From NCBI GenBank assembly GCA_013368375.1, contig JAACJP010000001.1, positions 1,240,001 to 1,304,000 of the forward strand: a DNA stretch of 64,000 nucleotides, written 5' to 3'. Positions 22,755 through 35,315 of the stretch are shown piece after piece. Origin of the DNA: Tricholomella constricta. Its lineage: Eukaryota > Basidiomycota > Agaricomycetes > Agaricales > Lyophyllaceae. The position numbers and the translations under genes were made by a program. Below the pieces are notes generated by a model. The model had not been told where the DNA came from and made no database searches. It was given only the letters and a program-made list of their open reading frames with translations. Every line of letters begins with the position of its first letter. The stretch's first letter is position 1.

Positions 22755-25370
22755 ATGAGCCTCTTCAAGCCGGACTCCTTGTATTTCTCCAGTCACGTTC
22801 TCGCTATTCCGAAACTCGACAAAGCGGACCTCATCTCAGGTTATTTACAAGAACAGACGGCTTATGCGAAAACCTATGCATTTCAGGGTCGAGCTCACTT
22901 ATCATCTTGGAAACGTGAAAATCTTGTTGAATTTGTCCCCTCTGAGGTCGAAGAAACTCTGGAAGCGCGCCTTCCCTCGAAACTACTAGTCGTCGACTAT
23001 GGGTTCGGAACACCTGTGTTAAAGCCGCGAGTGGTGATGCGCACAACAGAGGACACGGAACACTCACCGGACAAGGAGGACGAGGAAGAACCGGAATCCA
23101 AGGACTTGAAAGCTCAGAAGGAAGATCCGGATTACGATCGAGAACTTAACGTCAAGTGCAACCGTACAACTTCAGGGTCATCGGCAAAAGCAATCCAACG
23201 CAAACCCAAGTCCCGCAAAGTTAATGAACGGCTCAAACAGATGATGGACTCTGATCTAGAAAGCGAACGTGCGAAACGTTTGTGGCTTTCATGTCCTTTC
23301 CGTGTCACTTGTTAATTTCCTGTACGCAGGCTTAAAGGCACGTCGAGAAAGAAAACGCGCCAAGCGAGCTATCATAAAGCCAACGACAGCGACCGACACA
23401 GAGTCGGAGGTCTTTTCGGAAAGGAAGACTACCAACAAAGGAAAGGCGAAGAAGAAAACCAAAACCAGAATGCCCGCTAGTCTCTCATTGATGCACGGGT
23501 TCTCGGCTACTAATGTAGGCTCTGGTCGACTGACGGTGTGTTCATATATACTCGGATCGCCTCCCTCTCGAGCTCAGTGATTCATCTCAGATGAAACCAT
23601 CCCTCAGTGTTGGCGTCTTCAACAAGGGCAAGGCATCCGCCAAGGCTCAAGTTATCGACAGGAATTTTGTGAAGGGAGGCATGTCGATGTGCACACCTTC
23701 GAAAGCTACGAAGAATTGATAATCCAGTAACAGGTCGCATAAGCTCCAGTTTCATCGAGAATGACTTCCTCAACAAAACTCGCACGGAGCCCGAAGGCGG
23801 CAAAGGAAAGCGGAAGCACATTTCGTCCTCTTCTTCGTGCGACAGCAACACATCATCTACGCACTCGGAGGAAGGTCTGGATAACCAAGAAAAGACCAAG
23901 TCTGAAAAGGATACCCTAGGCACCAAGCGATCACGGAAGCTCGAGGACGCGAAATCCAAGCAGAAGTCCACAGCTGACGATGTCGCTGGCAAGCAAGCCT
24001 TCAAGAAATTGAAACCGCAGAAAGAAACTCTCCTTAGGCTCGACGACGAAACTTATCACACCGCAGCTCGCAGCGAGTCAATAACTTGGGATATCGAAAA
24101 CGACGATGCTAACCTTCCCTCCCGGCCTGTGGTCTCGGAGACTGGAAAGCGAAGCGCGGTGATCGACACTGGTAATATCGAGTGGAGTGGCCCAGATGAC
24201 CAGCCCCTGCAAGTCGATACTGCTATGCCGCAACGTCACTCACCTTTACAAGCACCTTCTGATATCGAACCGGAAGACTACTCACCGGCGCAGGGTTCGG
24301 GCTCCTCCATTGGTCCGTCGGAGTCCGCTTCACAATACGGACGATCCGCTCCTTGTAGAGACCTATTGATCCAAGAATCATCATCGAAATACTTTGCAAC
24401 GCCCGTGATTCGTTCAGAGCCCGTCATGGAGTCGCCTCCTCTCTCGAAAAATGTCTTCCAGAAACCCACGAGCGGGTCGATTACCCGCCAGGAGACCATC
24501 CCGAGTAATACCATTCAAAATACACCTCCTATTCCGGCGACACAAACCTCTCCTCTAAAGCCGCTCTTCCCTTCAATCCGTTCTGTATACGACACCAACG
24601 AACCTGGAACCTATAAAACTATCGAGAACAATGTGAGCAGTCTTGAATACTTGCCCGAAGTGGCCCCCCAGGAATACGAGTACTCTGACGGGGATTTGCA
24701 AATGTGGCCGCCTGATGATACTGGTCGCTCTGGGAGGCTCTTTCAAATCCCAATGGATGGGAGCAGAACACCCTACAGCGATGTCGGAGAACGTGCCTAC
24801 GGGTTCGACGACAATGATAATGACTGCCTTTCTTTCCATCAGTGGCACGAGCTAGAGGGTTCTTTTAACCGTGGGCTTCACGCAGGAGCGGTGGAATACA
24901 AAGAGGAGCAAGGCTGTGTGATGACAGGGACTTGGGCAGGCGACGAAGGCGACTCAAACTGCTACGAAGACGACGACTACTACTCTTTGGAACACGATAA
25001 TGATTATGGTTACAATTGCGAACAGGACGAAGAGGGATCTGGGAATTTCTTCCAAGGCTATCATTCAGATAATTCAGGCCAGCATGGTCACGGCATATAC
25101 GGGAGCGAGAGTCCTGAGGACGATTTACAAGAGGAGTTTCGAAATACAACAAGCTCAGGCAACCTGGACTTATTCGCAGACGAGGAGGAGAATACCTCAA
25201 TTGATTCCTCGAGCAGGTTCGCGCAGGGCAGAACGTTGCTTCTTGATTACTCTGAACAAGATGGTCGTTTGGGCGTTCTTTCTAAATCATCTCGTCGACC
25301 ACAACTACCTCTGGCGGAGGCTGATGTTGTGAAAGGTTTGAGAAATCACTGGTTTCCTCAAAGACTGTAG
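22755..25370 (+). CDS. Large low-complexity protein, function unknown
   Basis: Starts MSLFKPDSLYFSSHVLAIPK. The first about 90 residues look ordered (LQEQTAYAKTYAFQGRAHLS, ARLPSKLLVVDYGFGTPVLK). The rest is charged and disordered: KARRERKRAKRAIIKP and KGKAKKKTKTR (basic, nuclear-type), then the 1.36 kb exon 24009-25370, rich in Ser, Asp, Glu, Tyr and Gly (EEQGCVMTGTWAGDEGDSN, DDDYYSLEHDNDYGYNCEQD). Introns are at about 23256-23332, 23515-23591 (GTAGGC...CTCAG) and about 23661-23715 (GTTATC...GAAAG). It ends KGLRNHWFPQRL. No catalytic motif is seen. A nuclear, partly disordered regulator or scaffold is an inference only. No family recognised. Confidence 0.68.
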
Positions 25371-25769
25371 GTGATTGCAGTGATTGCAGTGTTGCAAATT
25401 AATCATCAATTTCATGTAAATTAAATCGCGTCCCGTCACACCTGATCAACAGAATGTAACGTGGCATTTCATGAATGCGCCAGTCAAAGTGCCACCACCA
25501 CTTTATCCATTCTCTCAAGGACAATGACATGCGCACATGTATGTTTTGACTCCTATACAAGTTTTAAATGCGGCGAGGAGGTTTGGAACGACAGTCCGAA
25601 GCGTGTCGCGTCGAGTCACATCAACTGATCACTAATATCGCTTGCTGTTATTTGGCTCATCTCCAAACGTTAAGCTGAACGTTGAACGTTAAGAACCCTT
25701 GCCATCATTTTCCCTTAAAAAAAGCCCTGCTCTTGCCCTGCTCCCAAAAACACGTTGATTCACGTAGCA
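25371..25769. promoter_or_regulatory. Promoter region of the SLIP-GC-like gene
   Basis: No gene seen. Between two plus-strand genes. Direct repeat TGATTGCAG at about 25373-25390; AACGTTAAGCTGAACGTTGAACGTTAAG at about 25668 holds three copies of AACGTT; CCCTGCTCTTGCCCTGCTCCC lies about 40 bases before the start ATG. Roles unknown. Confidence 0.4.
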
Positions 25770-28700
25770 ATGAGCTACAAAGAGATGGGAATCTCCTCTG
25801 TAAGCCTCTTGTGTTTCTCAACGATCCATCAGAGTTCTGACGCCATCTGTCAGTTTATCTCCGTGAAGCCAGAGCCACGGGAAGTTGTTATAGCGCCTTT
25901 GACGCGTTCCGACTCCTTAAATCAAGGCTCCGATTCCAACACGTTAAAAAATGCTAGGGTTAAACTGGAGTCCAACGACGCGGCTCGAGTTGTGAGTGTT
26001 ACATCTCAGCTTCGACGTGTCTCTCATCTGACACCACTCCCAGTTCCTGGAAAGGGGTCTTCCAGTCCCAGCTTATGTGCAAAACAATAGTATGCCAGTC
26101 TCTACTGCTCTACAGGGTGCTTCTTCTGGAGAGGACACCATAGTCACGAAGGATGAAGATGTAACCATGGGAGACGCGACAAAAGCCATCGCGCCGGAAC
26201 TCCTAAAACCACTTTTCACGATTTATACCTCAGCGGATGAGATTGAATACGCGCCGGAAGAAGCGTTGAAGGAAGGACTAGGTATGGTGAAGTCGATCAA
26301 GTCCAGCTTGAAACATTTGCAGCTCGGAAGCAAGCTCCGCCAAGATGTCTGGATGCGAGAACTTGAGAGGTAAATGCCCATCCTGCGCCACCCTAACTTC
26401 AATCTCATTCATCGTAAAGTCTCATGAGCCAAGGCGCACCGACAACTCTGATTGCTGTGTGTGGGGGTATGTTATTTCACTTTTCCGGTGCGACGTAACC
26501 GCTGACGACACGATAAGCAACCGGAGCGGGCAAATCCTCGATTCTTAACGCTATCTTGGACGGTAAGCAAAATGTTGCCCCCTGAACTTGCTTTCTGATT
26601 ATAATGTGCATACAGACAACATCGTACCCACTAGCGGCATGCGTGGTAAGTGTCTTTTAAGTGGTATTTCATCTCGCGATTAAAGATCTCTTCATAGCTT
26701 GCACTGCTGTTGTTACAGAACTGGCGTATCATAACAAGCCCACTATCGACGCAGACATCTCGTTCCTTTCTGAAATCGAATGGAGGGCAGAATTAACTAT
26801 CCTCTTGACCGACCTGGTCGACGAAGACGGTAATCTCAAGCGCAGTACTGACCTGAAAAGTGATGCCGGCGTTGCCTGGCAGAAGGTGCGCCAGACTTTG
26901 ATAGTGTATGTACATTTTCACTCAATTGCTTCTAGGTCCATGCCGTGTATCCATCCATTTCTCAAGAGCAGCTCGTGAACATGACTGCCGACCAGATTAT
27001 TGGTCGCGACCTGAGTTGGTATCACTATAAGCTGGTCAGACGGATTCTGACCACATAAGAACGACAGGTATAGCCAAGATTTTCGGAACTACGAAGAGGA
27101 TTGTTGCAAGGGATTCAAAGGCTTTTGCTAAAGAAATCGGTAAATATATCGATTCCAAGGATCAAAAGCGAGGCGACAAGAAGAAAGAGAAGGAAAAGAA
27201 GTCCAAGGAGAAGAGCCTCATGGACAAAGTGAGAGAGGCGAGCGGATCATCAAGACTTAGAGATAGTGGAAAGGCGGATGCCGACGCGCCTGCACTGTGG
27301 CCTCTCATCCGTCAGGTCAATGTCCTATGCAATGCTGCGGCGCTATCCACGGGTGCCATTTTGGTTGACCTTCCTGGTATGTCGAATCCCACTCACCCTT
27401 TTCCAGCGTTTTCTGGATGACATGTTTCATTACTCTCTGTGTGCAGGTGTGGCCGATGCCAATGCCGCCAGAAACAATATCGCAAAAGATTATATGAAGA
27501 AATGCGACTGTATCTGGATCTTGGCTCCAATCACTAGGGCTGTAGATGACAAAACTGCCAGGGGTATGTCGAATTCCGAGTCTTGATATCGTATCTCACT
27601 TTTCTTCTCCTCTAGACTTGCTCGGCGACGCCTTCAAAATGCAATTAATGAGTACATGGTTCATTTCATCGACGTTCAATTCGGTGTGCTGACCTGTTTT
27701 TTCACAGTGGGTAAGCATGTCATTATGTGTATGTATCTGGAGTCATCTCAATATTGAATACCCGTCTCTTTAATAGATGGAAAGTAAGTGTGTTTGGATG
27801 ACCTGGGTTGCTCAAAGCATTTTATTACCATTGCAGCTACGACGAACACGCAATCACCTTCATTGGTACGCCGCGCTATTCTCGGATAATTCATTCATGG
27901 ACTCTAAATCCATCACTTCGCAGCAAGTAAATGCGATGATGTCTCCTGTTCCGAAGTTATCCGTGCGCTCCACCTCGGAGATGACCCAGACCTGGAAGCC
28001 ATAGAAGACAAACTCGACCAATACAACATCGAAACATCACAGTGGAAGCAGGGCAAAAAATCGGCCGAGAAACTCACGAAAGGTTAGCGTTGTTTCTCGG
28101 CCTCACATATAACCTGGTCACCTTTTCTTCAGATATTGACAAGGGATTGAAACTGCTCCGTGAATATGCTCGCGAGTACCAGGCCCACCTCGAAGCCTTG
28201 CAAGACGGGGAGTCCTTCACACCTCGTCTCACTGCTCAAACAAAGGCCACGATGCCTGCGGCATCGGATTCCAAGAAAAGAAAGAACGCCCGTGGTGGCA
28301 AAAAAGGATCCCCTAAACGGCGCCGCCGTAGCTTTGCGTCCGACGACGACGATTCTGCCATGGACTCTGACAGCGACTCCGATAGCAGCAGTGACAGCGA
28401 CTTTGATGTTAGCGACAAGGATACGGACGACGAGCACGACTCAGATGGCGAGTCCAAGGGCTCCGGGTTGGACTCAGACTCTGGTGGCGATGAAGCTGCA
28501 AATGATGAAGTCACCGAGGAATTCCTCAAGGAGAAGATCAAGGAAACCAGGGATGGTATCAAATCGGGACGCGAGCGTCTATCCCAGGCCCGAAAACAGA
28601 AGAAGGAAGCTGCTGACGCTCTGGCAACTCTGAAGAAGAGTATCGACAAGGCCCAACGAGAGAAGAACGCGTTCTGCTCCTTGAAGCGTTCTGAGGTAAT

Positions 28701-30624
28701 GTGATATACGCTCATTTCAACAGTTGCTGATATTTTCTCAGTTCTCGCGCGATGTTCTCAAAGAAGATTTCAGAGTCGGATTGAAAGACCTTGATGGTGT
28801 GTAGTAAAATTTTGAATTTTAAATGTAGTGGATCATCACGCGAATTTGGTTTCTTGTGCAGATGCCGCCGCTGAGGAGCGCGATCCTGACAACTTTAATC
28901 CCAACCAGAATATTCGCGGTACGTCTCATTACGCTGTCATTTATCAATCGTTACTCAGATAGCAATATAGACTATGATGCCATCGACCTCCCTGTCTTTA
29001 CATGCTCGAGTCGTGATTATGTTCGCCTCAAAGGTCAAGTCAAGGGCGATGGCGAGCCTACCTGCTTCTCCAATGCCAAGGACACCGGCATACCCGAGCT
29101 GCAACAATGGTGCCATCAGCTGACCATATCTTCCCGTGAACGCGCAGCGCGAAATTTCAGGGCTCACCTCACAGCTTTTGCGACATCCGTGCAGTCCTAT
29201 GTTCAAGGAATCGGCGATGTTACTGTGGTGGATCGTGAAGCTCTGCGTGAGAAGTGGGAATCATCTGGAAACCTCGACAGAGACTATGATGATGAAGATG
29301 ACCGGTCTGATGATGGATATTCCAGCGATGGCGATCCCTTCGCAGCTATTCTCGGCGGTCTGGGTAGTAACCAGGAGGCCGAGATGTATTATATGCACAA
29401 GGCCAAGCCGACCCCCAAGGTCGACGCCTATGGTCAGCCTGTTGGCATTTCCCCTCGACTTGCGTTGGTGAGTTTTCATGTAACCTCATTAATTACGCTC
29501 CGACCCGACCTGGATTGCAGGAATTCGGCAAATTAGTGGACAAGTGTGTGAAGGACCTTCAAGACAACTTTAGGGATGGCTTGGAAGACAAGTGCAAGGC
29601 GGGCGCCGCAAACGTAAGGGAATTATTAGTACTCTCATGAGGGTCTTGCTTGATACCTTGATTTCAGGCTGCCGCAGCCGCCGTTCCGACCTCTGATGAG
29701 TTCGCTGCAGCTATGCACTGGGCCACATACCGAGCTAGTGAGTAGAGTCTATCTCTGCCTCTAGAGCAGCCTCTTACTCATTTCTATCAAAGCACTTCGC
29801 CGTCATGGATCGTGGCGTAGGGATCTGAACGTCGAACTGATCACACCTTTTACGAAGAATATCGCGCATTCTTGGAGCAAAGTCTTTGAATCCGACCTGT
29901 TCGGCCCCTTCGAAACGGCCTCTCTTGATTCTATCAACAAACTTCTCAAGGACTTTGAGGACTCAGCGGCACAGGGCCTCAAGGACCGAACGAAGCTACA
30001 GGGCGAACAATGCCTGGAGGAAGCTCGCGTTGCATTAAAGAAGACCATGGATGTAGTGAGGGTAACGATGCAGAATGAGCAGAAGGAAGTTTCACGATGT
30101 ATGGCGCCACATGTACAAGCACAGCTCGTTGAGGGCTATGATCGCGCAATGGAGGAGAGAGGAATGGGAAGTGTTGCACGCCAAAAGGTATTTTCGCTGT
30201 GCACCTTCCTAGAGAGAGGCATTGTCATCATTTTTTGCATTCAGGCGTCCTTCCACCAGTTTATCAGCGATTGCAAGGACGAGATCTTTGACGATGGCGC
30301 GGATGTCCTTATGGACCGCCTGACGAAGGCGGCAGATGCAGTCGGGCAAGCCCTCGATGAGGCGTTGGGCCAGCTTGCTCAAAAGGTGCGTCCAGTTTGT
30401 TGCGGTTGTTGCAAGCAACTCCCATACTCATGACCCATTTGCAGATTGAGGTCAACTTGTCTATTCTGTGGGAAGGTGCCCGCGACGATCCGGCTCAAGT
30501 CAGGGCACGCAAAGATATCATGGTCATGGTCAAGGCTATCTTAGACCAGACTCAATTTTGGAGTCATGCGGAGCGAGCCAGGCGGGCAATCAAGGACACC
30601 GACCCAGACGCAATGGAGACCTAA
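25770..30624 (+). CDS. Large dynamin-superfamily GTPase, SLIP-GC-like
   Basis: A GTPase of the P-loop dynamin-like group related to vertebrate nuclear GTPase SLIP-GC; large relatives are common in Agaricomycetes. G1 is split by an intron (about 26465-26518) and reads VCGATGAGKSSILNAILD; G3 is ILVDLPGVADANAA; G4 is the unusual FIASKCDDV instead of NKxD. A basic insert KKKEKEKKSKEKS lies before G3. Between the GTPase and the helical part lies KKRKNARGGKKGSPKRRRR (nuclear signal type) followed by a long Asp/Ser run, then coiled coil (EFLKEKIKETRDGIKSGRERL). The C-terminal region is helical, with FRVGLKDLDDAAAEERDPDN. About 16 exons. Start at 25770 (MSYKEMGISS). It carries PKPEP/VKLES-like SUMO-type sites. 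Function in the fungus is unknown; nuclear location is inferred. Confidence 0.8.
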
Positions 30625-30960
30625 ACAAAACCACAAGAAGTTGTCCTATGATACAACCCCAATACCTAATTGCATTCAGTGACTTATTTGATTTGATCAT
30701 TCTACGCGCCCGTTAATCCAGACTACATTTCTGTATAATATGATTGATTGTAGATAATTGGGCAATAAGCTATACAGACTTTTATTGACGAGTACAACGA
30801 GTACATGCAGGACATGTGGTAGGGAAGTAAGGACATCATGAAATGGTAGCAAGAAGGATTTGGATACAAGTCGACGTGATAGTGTACGTACAGGTTTCTC
30901 TGTTGTTCGTCGCGATATCAACATGAGGGCCTCCCATGGCGAAGGACCCAGCACGGTTCC
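30625..30960. other. Convergent 3' intergenic region
   Basis: Lies between the stop codons of the plus-strand GTPase gene and the minus-strand small gene. No feature seen beyond AT-rich 3' UTR-like sequence (about 30640-30790). Confidence 0.4.
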
Positions 30961-31492
30961 TCAGACTCGGTATATGGGGCGTCCCTTCCTGTCCACCTCG
31001 GCGCCCGTGCGGGCATCAGAATACCGCTGCCTGCGCGAATATCCCATGAACCCCCACGTGCCCTTGTTGTTTCTGTACTTGAAAGGGCCGCGCGGTGCGA
31101 GTCCGAAAAAACGGCGGATGCGCTCACCGAATGAGAGGCGATAATGGTGTCCGCCGGCGTAGCCGCCGGAATAACTAGGTTGCTGGGAGGGAGGCGGAAC
31201 GTCAGGGTTCGGAGATGGAGACCAGAAATGGAGTACATACCATGACGACTGGAGCGCCGGCAGCTGTGATTATCTGCGGGGAATGGGCATAGCCGTGGTG
31301 GCTATGGTGGCTATGGTGGCTGCCTTGGGTGGGGACGACGAGAACATTGCCGTTTGCTGGTTGGCCATAGTATGCACTCGATGAAGCATATTGTGCTGGT
31401 TGGTATCCATGGCCGTGGGAGCTGGTGGTATAGACGACGGGCTGGGCAGCTGGGACGTACTGTGATCCTTGACTGGGATAGTAGGCGGTCAT
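30961..31492 (-). CDS. Small Tyr/His-rich conserved protein
   Basis: Two exons. Exon 1 (start 31492) is MTAYYPSQGSQYVPAAQPVV, then YGQPANGNVLVVPTQGSHHS and a run of three SHH units (the DNA is a 9-base repeat). Exon 2 reads QPSYSGGYAGGHHYRLSFG, then ERIRRFFGLAPRGPFKYRNN and KGTWGFMGYSRRQRYSDAR, ending DRKGRPIYRV. The intron is GTATGT...CCCAG, phase 0 (about 31180-31240). The C-terminal RIRRFFG...KGTWGFMGYSRRQRY part looks ordered and conserved, the N-terminal part disordered. I know similar small proteins from mushroom genomes but no function. Length about 150 residues. Confidence 0.68.
31297..31321. repeat. 9-base microsatellite-like repeat in the His-rich gene
   Basis: GGTGGCTAT repeated about 2.8 times on the plus strand (read in reverse it encodes SHHSHHSHH). 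In frame, so changes in copy number would alter His content without frameshift. Confidence 0.7.
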
Positions 31493-31637
31493 TCGTAGCG
31501 AGGTGGGTGGAGCTTGAAAGTTAAACTACGTATTTGCATATGTTCGACTTGCATCATCCGGGGATAATATACATTAAATACTACGACGTAAATATTGATG
31601 TTGTGGACGGATGCCAACGCAACACGACGAGCGAGTA

Positions 31638-32814
31638 TTATTCCAAGGCTTCGCGAAAATCCCCTTCGTCCAGGTCATGAGGCTATAGAATATATTGATA
31701 TTATATCATGGCGGCTGCGATGGACTCACCTCTTTGGGTTCCTCGTCTTCACCGTATTGCATGGTGTAGTCAACGTGGCTTATTACTGTTTCCAAAGAAT
31801 CCGAGTTTGTGAGATCGAGGGGTAGGAAGGAGACAAGAGGATGATCTTCTATCTGTAAAGAGATGTGTGGAATCAGGAATGGAGAATATGGCTGTGAACA
31901 TACTAGCTGGACAATGGCTTGGTTTAGCGCATGAAAACGTGGGTTGGACGGGTTGGCGTCTTGGCCGTGACTGGTTGCAAGAAGCAAGGGATCTGGGTCG
32001 AGATACCTGTGACGTCACTGCTATAGTGACGTTGAAGTGAAGATGTAAAAGTAATTCATACCTTGCGATATTTTTGCGACCTCGAATGCCATTTCTGGCT
32101 CCACCGGTCGATGTGATGAGATCCATTTTCGACATCACATTGATCCACGGAATTTCCAGGTTGACCATCGCCGACATTGCCGACAGAACCCCACTATCTC
32201 TTGCATTTGGTCATCGCCCGACCTATTGCGAACAGTATCACCCACCTGAAGAATTTGTATCGGTCCTCCATGAATTGTGATTCTATTAAATACACTGCAC
32301 ACGTCCGCATCCCTAGCCTCGATAGGTTCTTCACGAGCGTAGGCAGAAATGGGTGGTGCGTGTACAATTCAATCTGTCCTATTCATCCTCAGCTAACAAA
32401 TAGCATCTCGCGAAATCGAAATCCCTCTCACCTGGGCAGTCAATAATCAGGTAGTCGTCTTCAAATCCTCCCAGCTCCTCCTCTAGCCAGTCCATATTCT
32501 CCATAAGGTATCTGTCACACATTTAACAGTCCAGTTCGGTCCACCCCTCATCACACCCACTCACTCACTTACTCAAAACAGTAGACAAGGCCACCATTCG
32601 GACCATATCCAAGCTCATTCATGACATCCTCCAGATTTATTAGCTCCCTGATATCGATAGTCGGCTCATACTCGAAGCTGCTCGAGTCGGCCGCGGGATC
32701 GAGATTCACCAAGTGCCCCGTCCGCTTGGATGCCTGGAGATGCGTCATAAACGACGTGCTGAATGTAGATTTGCCAGCGCCTGCTGGCCCAGTGACCAAA
32801 ACTGCATAGCGCAT
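31638..32814 (-). CDS. GPN3: GPN-loop GTPase 3
   Basis: GTPase involved in assembly and nuclear import of RNA polymerase II (established for the GPN family). Starts at 32814: [20 protein letters not shown] (P-loop), then [36 protein letters not shown] with the GPN tripeptide in [11 protein letters not shown], then [15 protein letters not shown] (G3), [20 protein letters not shown] and the C-terminal [27 protein letters not shown]. The last intron is GTGAGT...TATAG (about 31681-31728). [19 protein letters not shown] separates GPN3 from GPN1/2. Divergent from PYM, with 127 bases between start codons. Confidence 0.93.
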
Positions 32815-32941
32815 TGTAATAGGTGTTGGTACGGTCCAAGGAGCAATTATTTTTTTGGAGCCCCGGACCCGTCGCCGATCGGCGATCGCGTTAGTTCCCA
32901 CGGTCCCTTTGACCCACCTCTCACGAAAGCTGAACGCTCCC

Positions 32942-33527
32942 ATGTCGAGACCTCCCATTAATCCTGATAAGACCGTCGCTGGTATCGCAGTTGACCCACG
33001 AACCCTCGAACGCGTCATTCCTGAATCAAAGCGGCCCGATGGAACGTAAGTCGATCGATCTCAAGAACATAAACATCCGAACTCGTGCTGAAATCATACT
33101 CGCAAGTGTCCGCAAGCAGATCAAAATCCGGCCAGGCTTTACGCCGCAGGAAGATGTACGCAGATTCAGGGGGACGCGCCAGGCCCAGATGGATGCGAAT
33201 ACCCTCCCTAAAGGCCACATAATCGGCTGGGCACCACCTCCTCAATCGACCGCTGCGTCTGGGTTTGCGAAGCCCATGAGCAAAAGCGCTAAAAAGAACG
33301 CGAAGCGGAGAGAGAAAAAAGCAGAACAGACGAGTGTGCCGGACAACTGGGAGGACGACGATGAGGAAGACCGTGACGCCAAGGCGGTAGATGGAGATGG
33401 GAAGAAGTCTGGGGAGACTGCACAAACGAAAACAGAGCCCTCGCCCGCCTCTGCGACTCAATCCAATGAAGCGCCTTCAGATGTGGAAGGACTGACATCT
33501 AAACTCGGCAAGCTTGGGGTCAAATAG
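32942..33527 (+). CDS. PYM1: PYM, partner of Y14 and Mago (exon junction complex remodelling)
   Basis: Removes the exon junction complex core from mRNA at translating ribosomes (known for PYM/WIBG). Reads [20 protein letters not shown], then [28 protein letters not shown] and [20 protein letters not shown], followed by a basic helix ([16 protein letters not shown]) and an acidic/Ser-rich tail ending SKLGKLGVK. The intron begins GTAAGT at about 33048. [11 protein letters not shown] and [14 protein letters not shown] are the Mago/Y14-binding N-terminal signature; LPKGHIIGW is typical. The presence of PYM fits an intron-rich genome. Confidence 0.92.
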
Positions 33528-33727
33528 GTGTATTATGGTCGACATTCATCGACGCCGCGCGCGCTCCTGTAACCGAAATGACTATTATGTGTATATGAGT
33601 AGATGAGTGCTGGGTAATATGGGTGGTATACAAGTGATGCTACAGTTGTAAATTATCATGCGATGTGATTGTGTGGACTGCATACCCCTGCTCTAAGGAG
33701 GAGTCCTAGCGTGAGTTTGGAGAGATA

Positions 33728-34956
33728 TCATGTAGCCCATTCCGTACCACCCTCTGCTTGGGGTTGGCTGGAATCATTGCGTATTTGAGGAGGAGGAGTA
33801 GGAGGAGGAGATGGAGTGGGAGGCTTGGGCTTCGGACGGATCTCCATCGATATGATGATAACGAGGACGAACGCACACAGGGTTACTTTGTTGAATGGGG
33901 TCAATAGAAGACGACGCGGAGATGTAAGAAAACACTTACCAACGGCTCTACGCATATTTTCCCATTTGATCTCTTCGACATCCGTGCGCAGGTCACTGAC
34001 GTTCACAATGACCTGATTTAACAACTCCTAGAAGAATGGACGCCGCATGTTAGACCGATGAATGTGACTTGCTAAGCTCAAGCCAACCTCGATGGCGATA
34101 TCTTGTTGTTTCAAGTCCGACTTGGCCTCAGCCTTACGACTGTCGACCTCCATCTGAATTCTGCGCGCAAAGGTGGTGAGGCTAGAAAAAAAGATGTATA
34201 TATAATAAGGATGCATACTCATGTTTCAAGGTCCCAATATCCTCCTTCATCTTGACGTCCAAGCGATCGACTTCTCGCCGCAGTGCAGCCGTCGCGGTCC
34301 GTATGGCAGCAGAGTCGTTCTTGGTCATCATAGTGATCTCTGCACGGAGCTCTGACAGTGCGGCACGAAACAAATAAGCTTGCTGGGGTGGAGTGAGATG
34401 CGAAACGAGGCTATGGCTAGTTACGTACGTTGTCAAGATCCTTTGCAGTTAGACCCTCTCGACGCACTTTGCCCAGGCGATCGACGAGAAGTGCGCGTGT
34501 GGCGCGCATGAGACTCCGGGCCGTCGGTGTCGGAAACGTCTTCTCAAGCGCGGTAAAGAACGCATGCGTATGAAAGGGAGGATTGGAGTACGTCGGAGTA
34601 TGGGAAGGTGCGACCTCGGTGGAAGGCACCCCCGATGTATGAGACGATGAGATTCCCGTTAATGGTTGATCTTGGGCAGAGGTATTACACCGGCTGGAAC
34701 TTGGAGCGGAGGGTTCCGATCCATCTCCTGTGAATAAAGATTGTGACGACTTGGAGGGACCAGAGGGGTCCTTTGGGTGCGATAGAGAGATTGACATGGA
34801 ATCAGAGGCGTGGCTGCCAGAAGGTGAAGGATCTGTGATGGATTGCTCCGAATGCAAGGCGCGGTAGGTTGTTCGGTGTCTTGAAGTCCATCCGGGAGGT
34901 GGAGGGTGTCTGTCTGGCGCGGCAAGACGGCAAACGCGAGGAAAAATGCGCAACAT
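33728..34956 (-). CDS. MCUR1/FMP32-type mitochondrial coiled-coil protein
   Basis: Inner-membrane protein family (DUF1640, CCDC90) linked to calcium-uniporter or cytochrome oxidase function in other eukaryotes. Starts [20 protein letters not shown], basic and likely a mitochondrial presequence, then Ser/Pro-rich disordered sequence and the family core [77 protein letters not shown] and [20 protein letters not shown], with a C-terminal membrane segment ([19 protein letters not shown] after an intron). It ends in a Pro-rich tail. The family core is intact. The exact biochemical role is disputed even in animals. Confidence 0.87.
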
Positions 34957-35315
34957 GGTCGAGAAAGGATGCTGAGTAGAAGACTGTTGACGTGTGTTGA
35001 GATGTAAGGATATGGGTGTCCGTTCTTCCCGGGCCGCCGCCTCAGCCGCAATCGGTCGTGGGCAACCGTACCTGGTGTCGATTTTAAATGGCCTTCTTGA
35101 AACACGTCTGGCGGGTCCCCGTTCTAGTCTACGTATCTCAATCTAGAGTAGCGCTGTATGACTGAGCAGACAACATAACGCGGTCGTCTCTTGTCCGACG
35201 CCTACTAATGCAATTGTATGCCCAACAAAATCATAAGCGCCTAACTTCGTAAGATCGAGGAGTAACTGAAGATCTATATCTCAAGCCACATCAAGATTCT
35301 AAATACCACACCATC
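34957..35315. promoter_or_regulatory. Divergent intergenic region, MCUR1-like/GST
   Basis: Holds both promoters of the divergent pair. No conserved element recognised. Minus-strand open stretches at about 34959-35105 are shadows. Confidence 0.4.

Noticed and set aside
23582..24004. Minus-strand 140-residue frame
   Set aside because: Antisense of the coding exon of the 22755 gene; composition fits a shadow, and the plus-strand frame joins through introns.
28236..28715. Minus-strand Ser-rich open frame opposite the SLIP-GC-like gene
   Set aside because: It mirrors the Asp/Ser and Lys-rich codons of the plus strand; low complexity gives long antisense frames.
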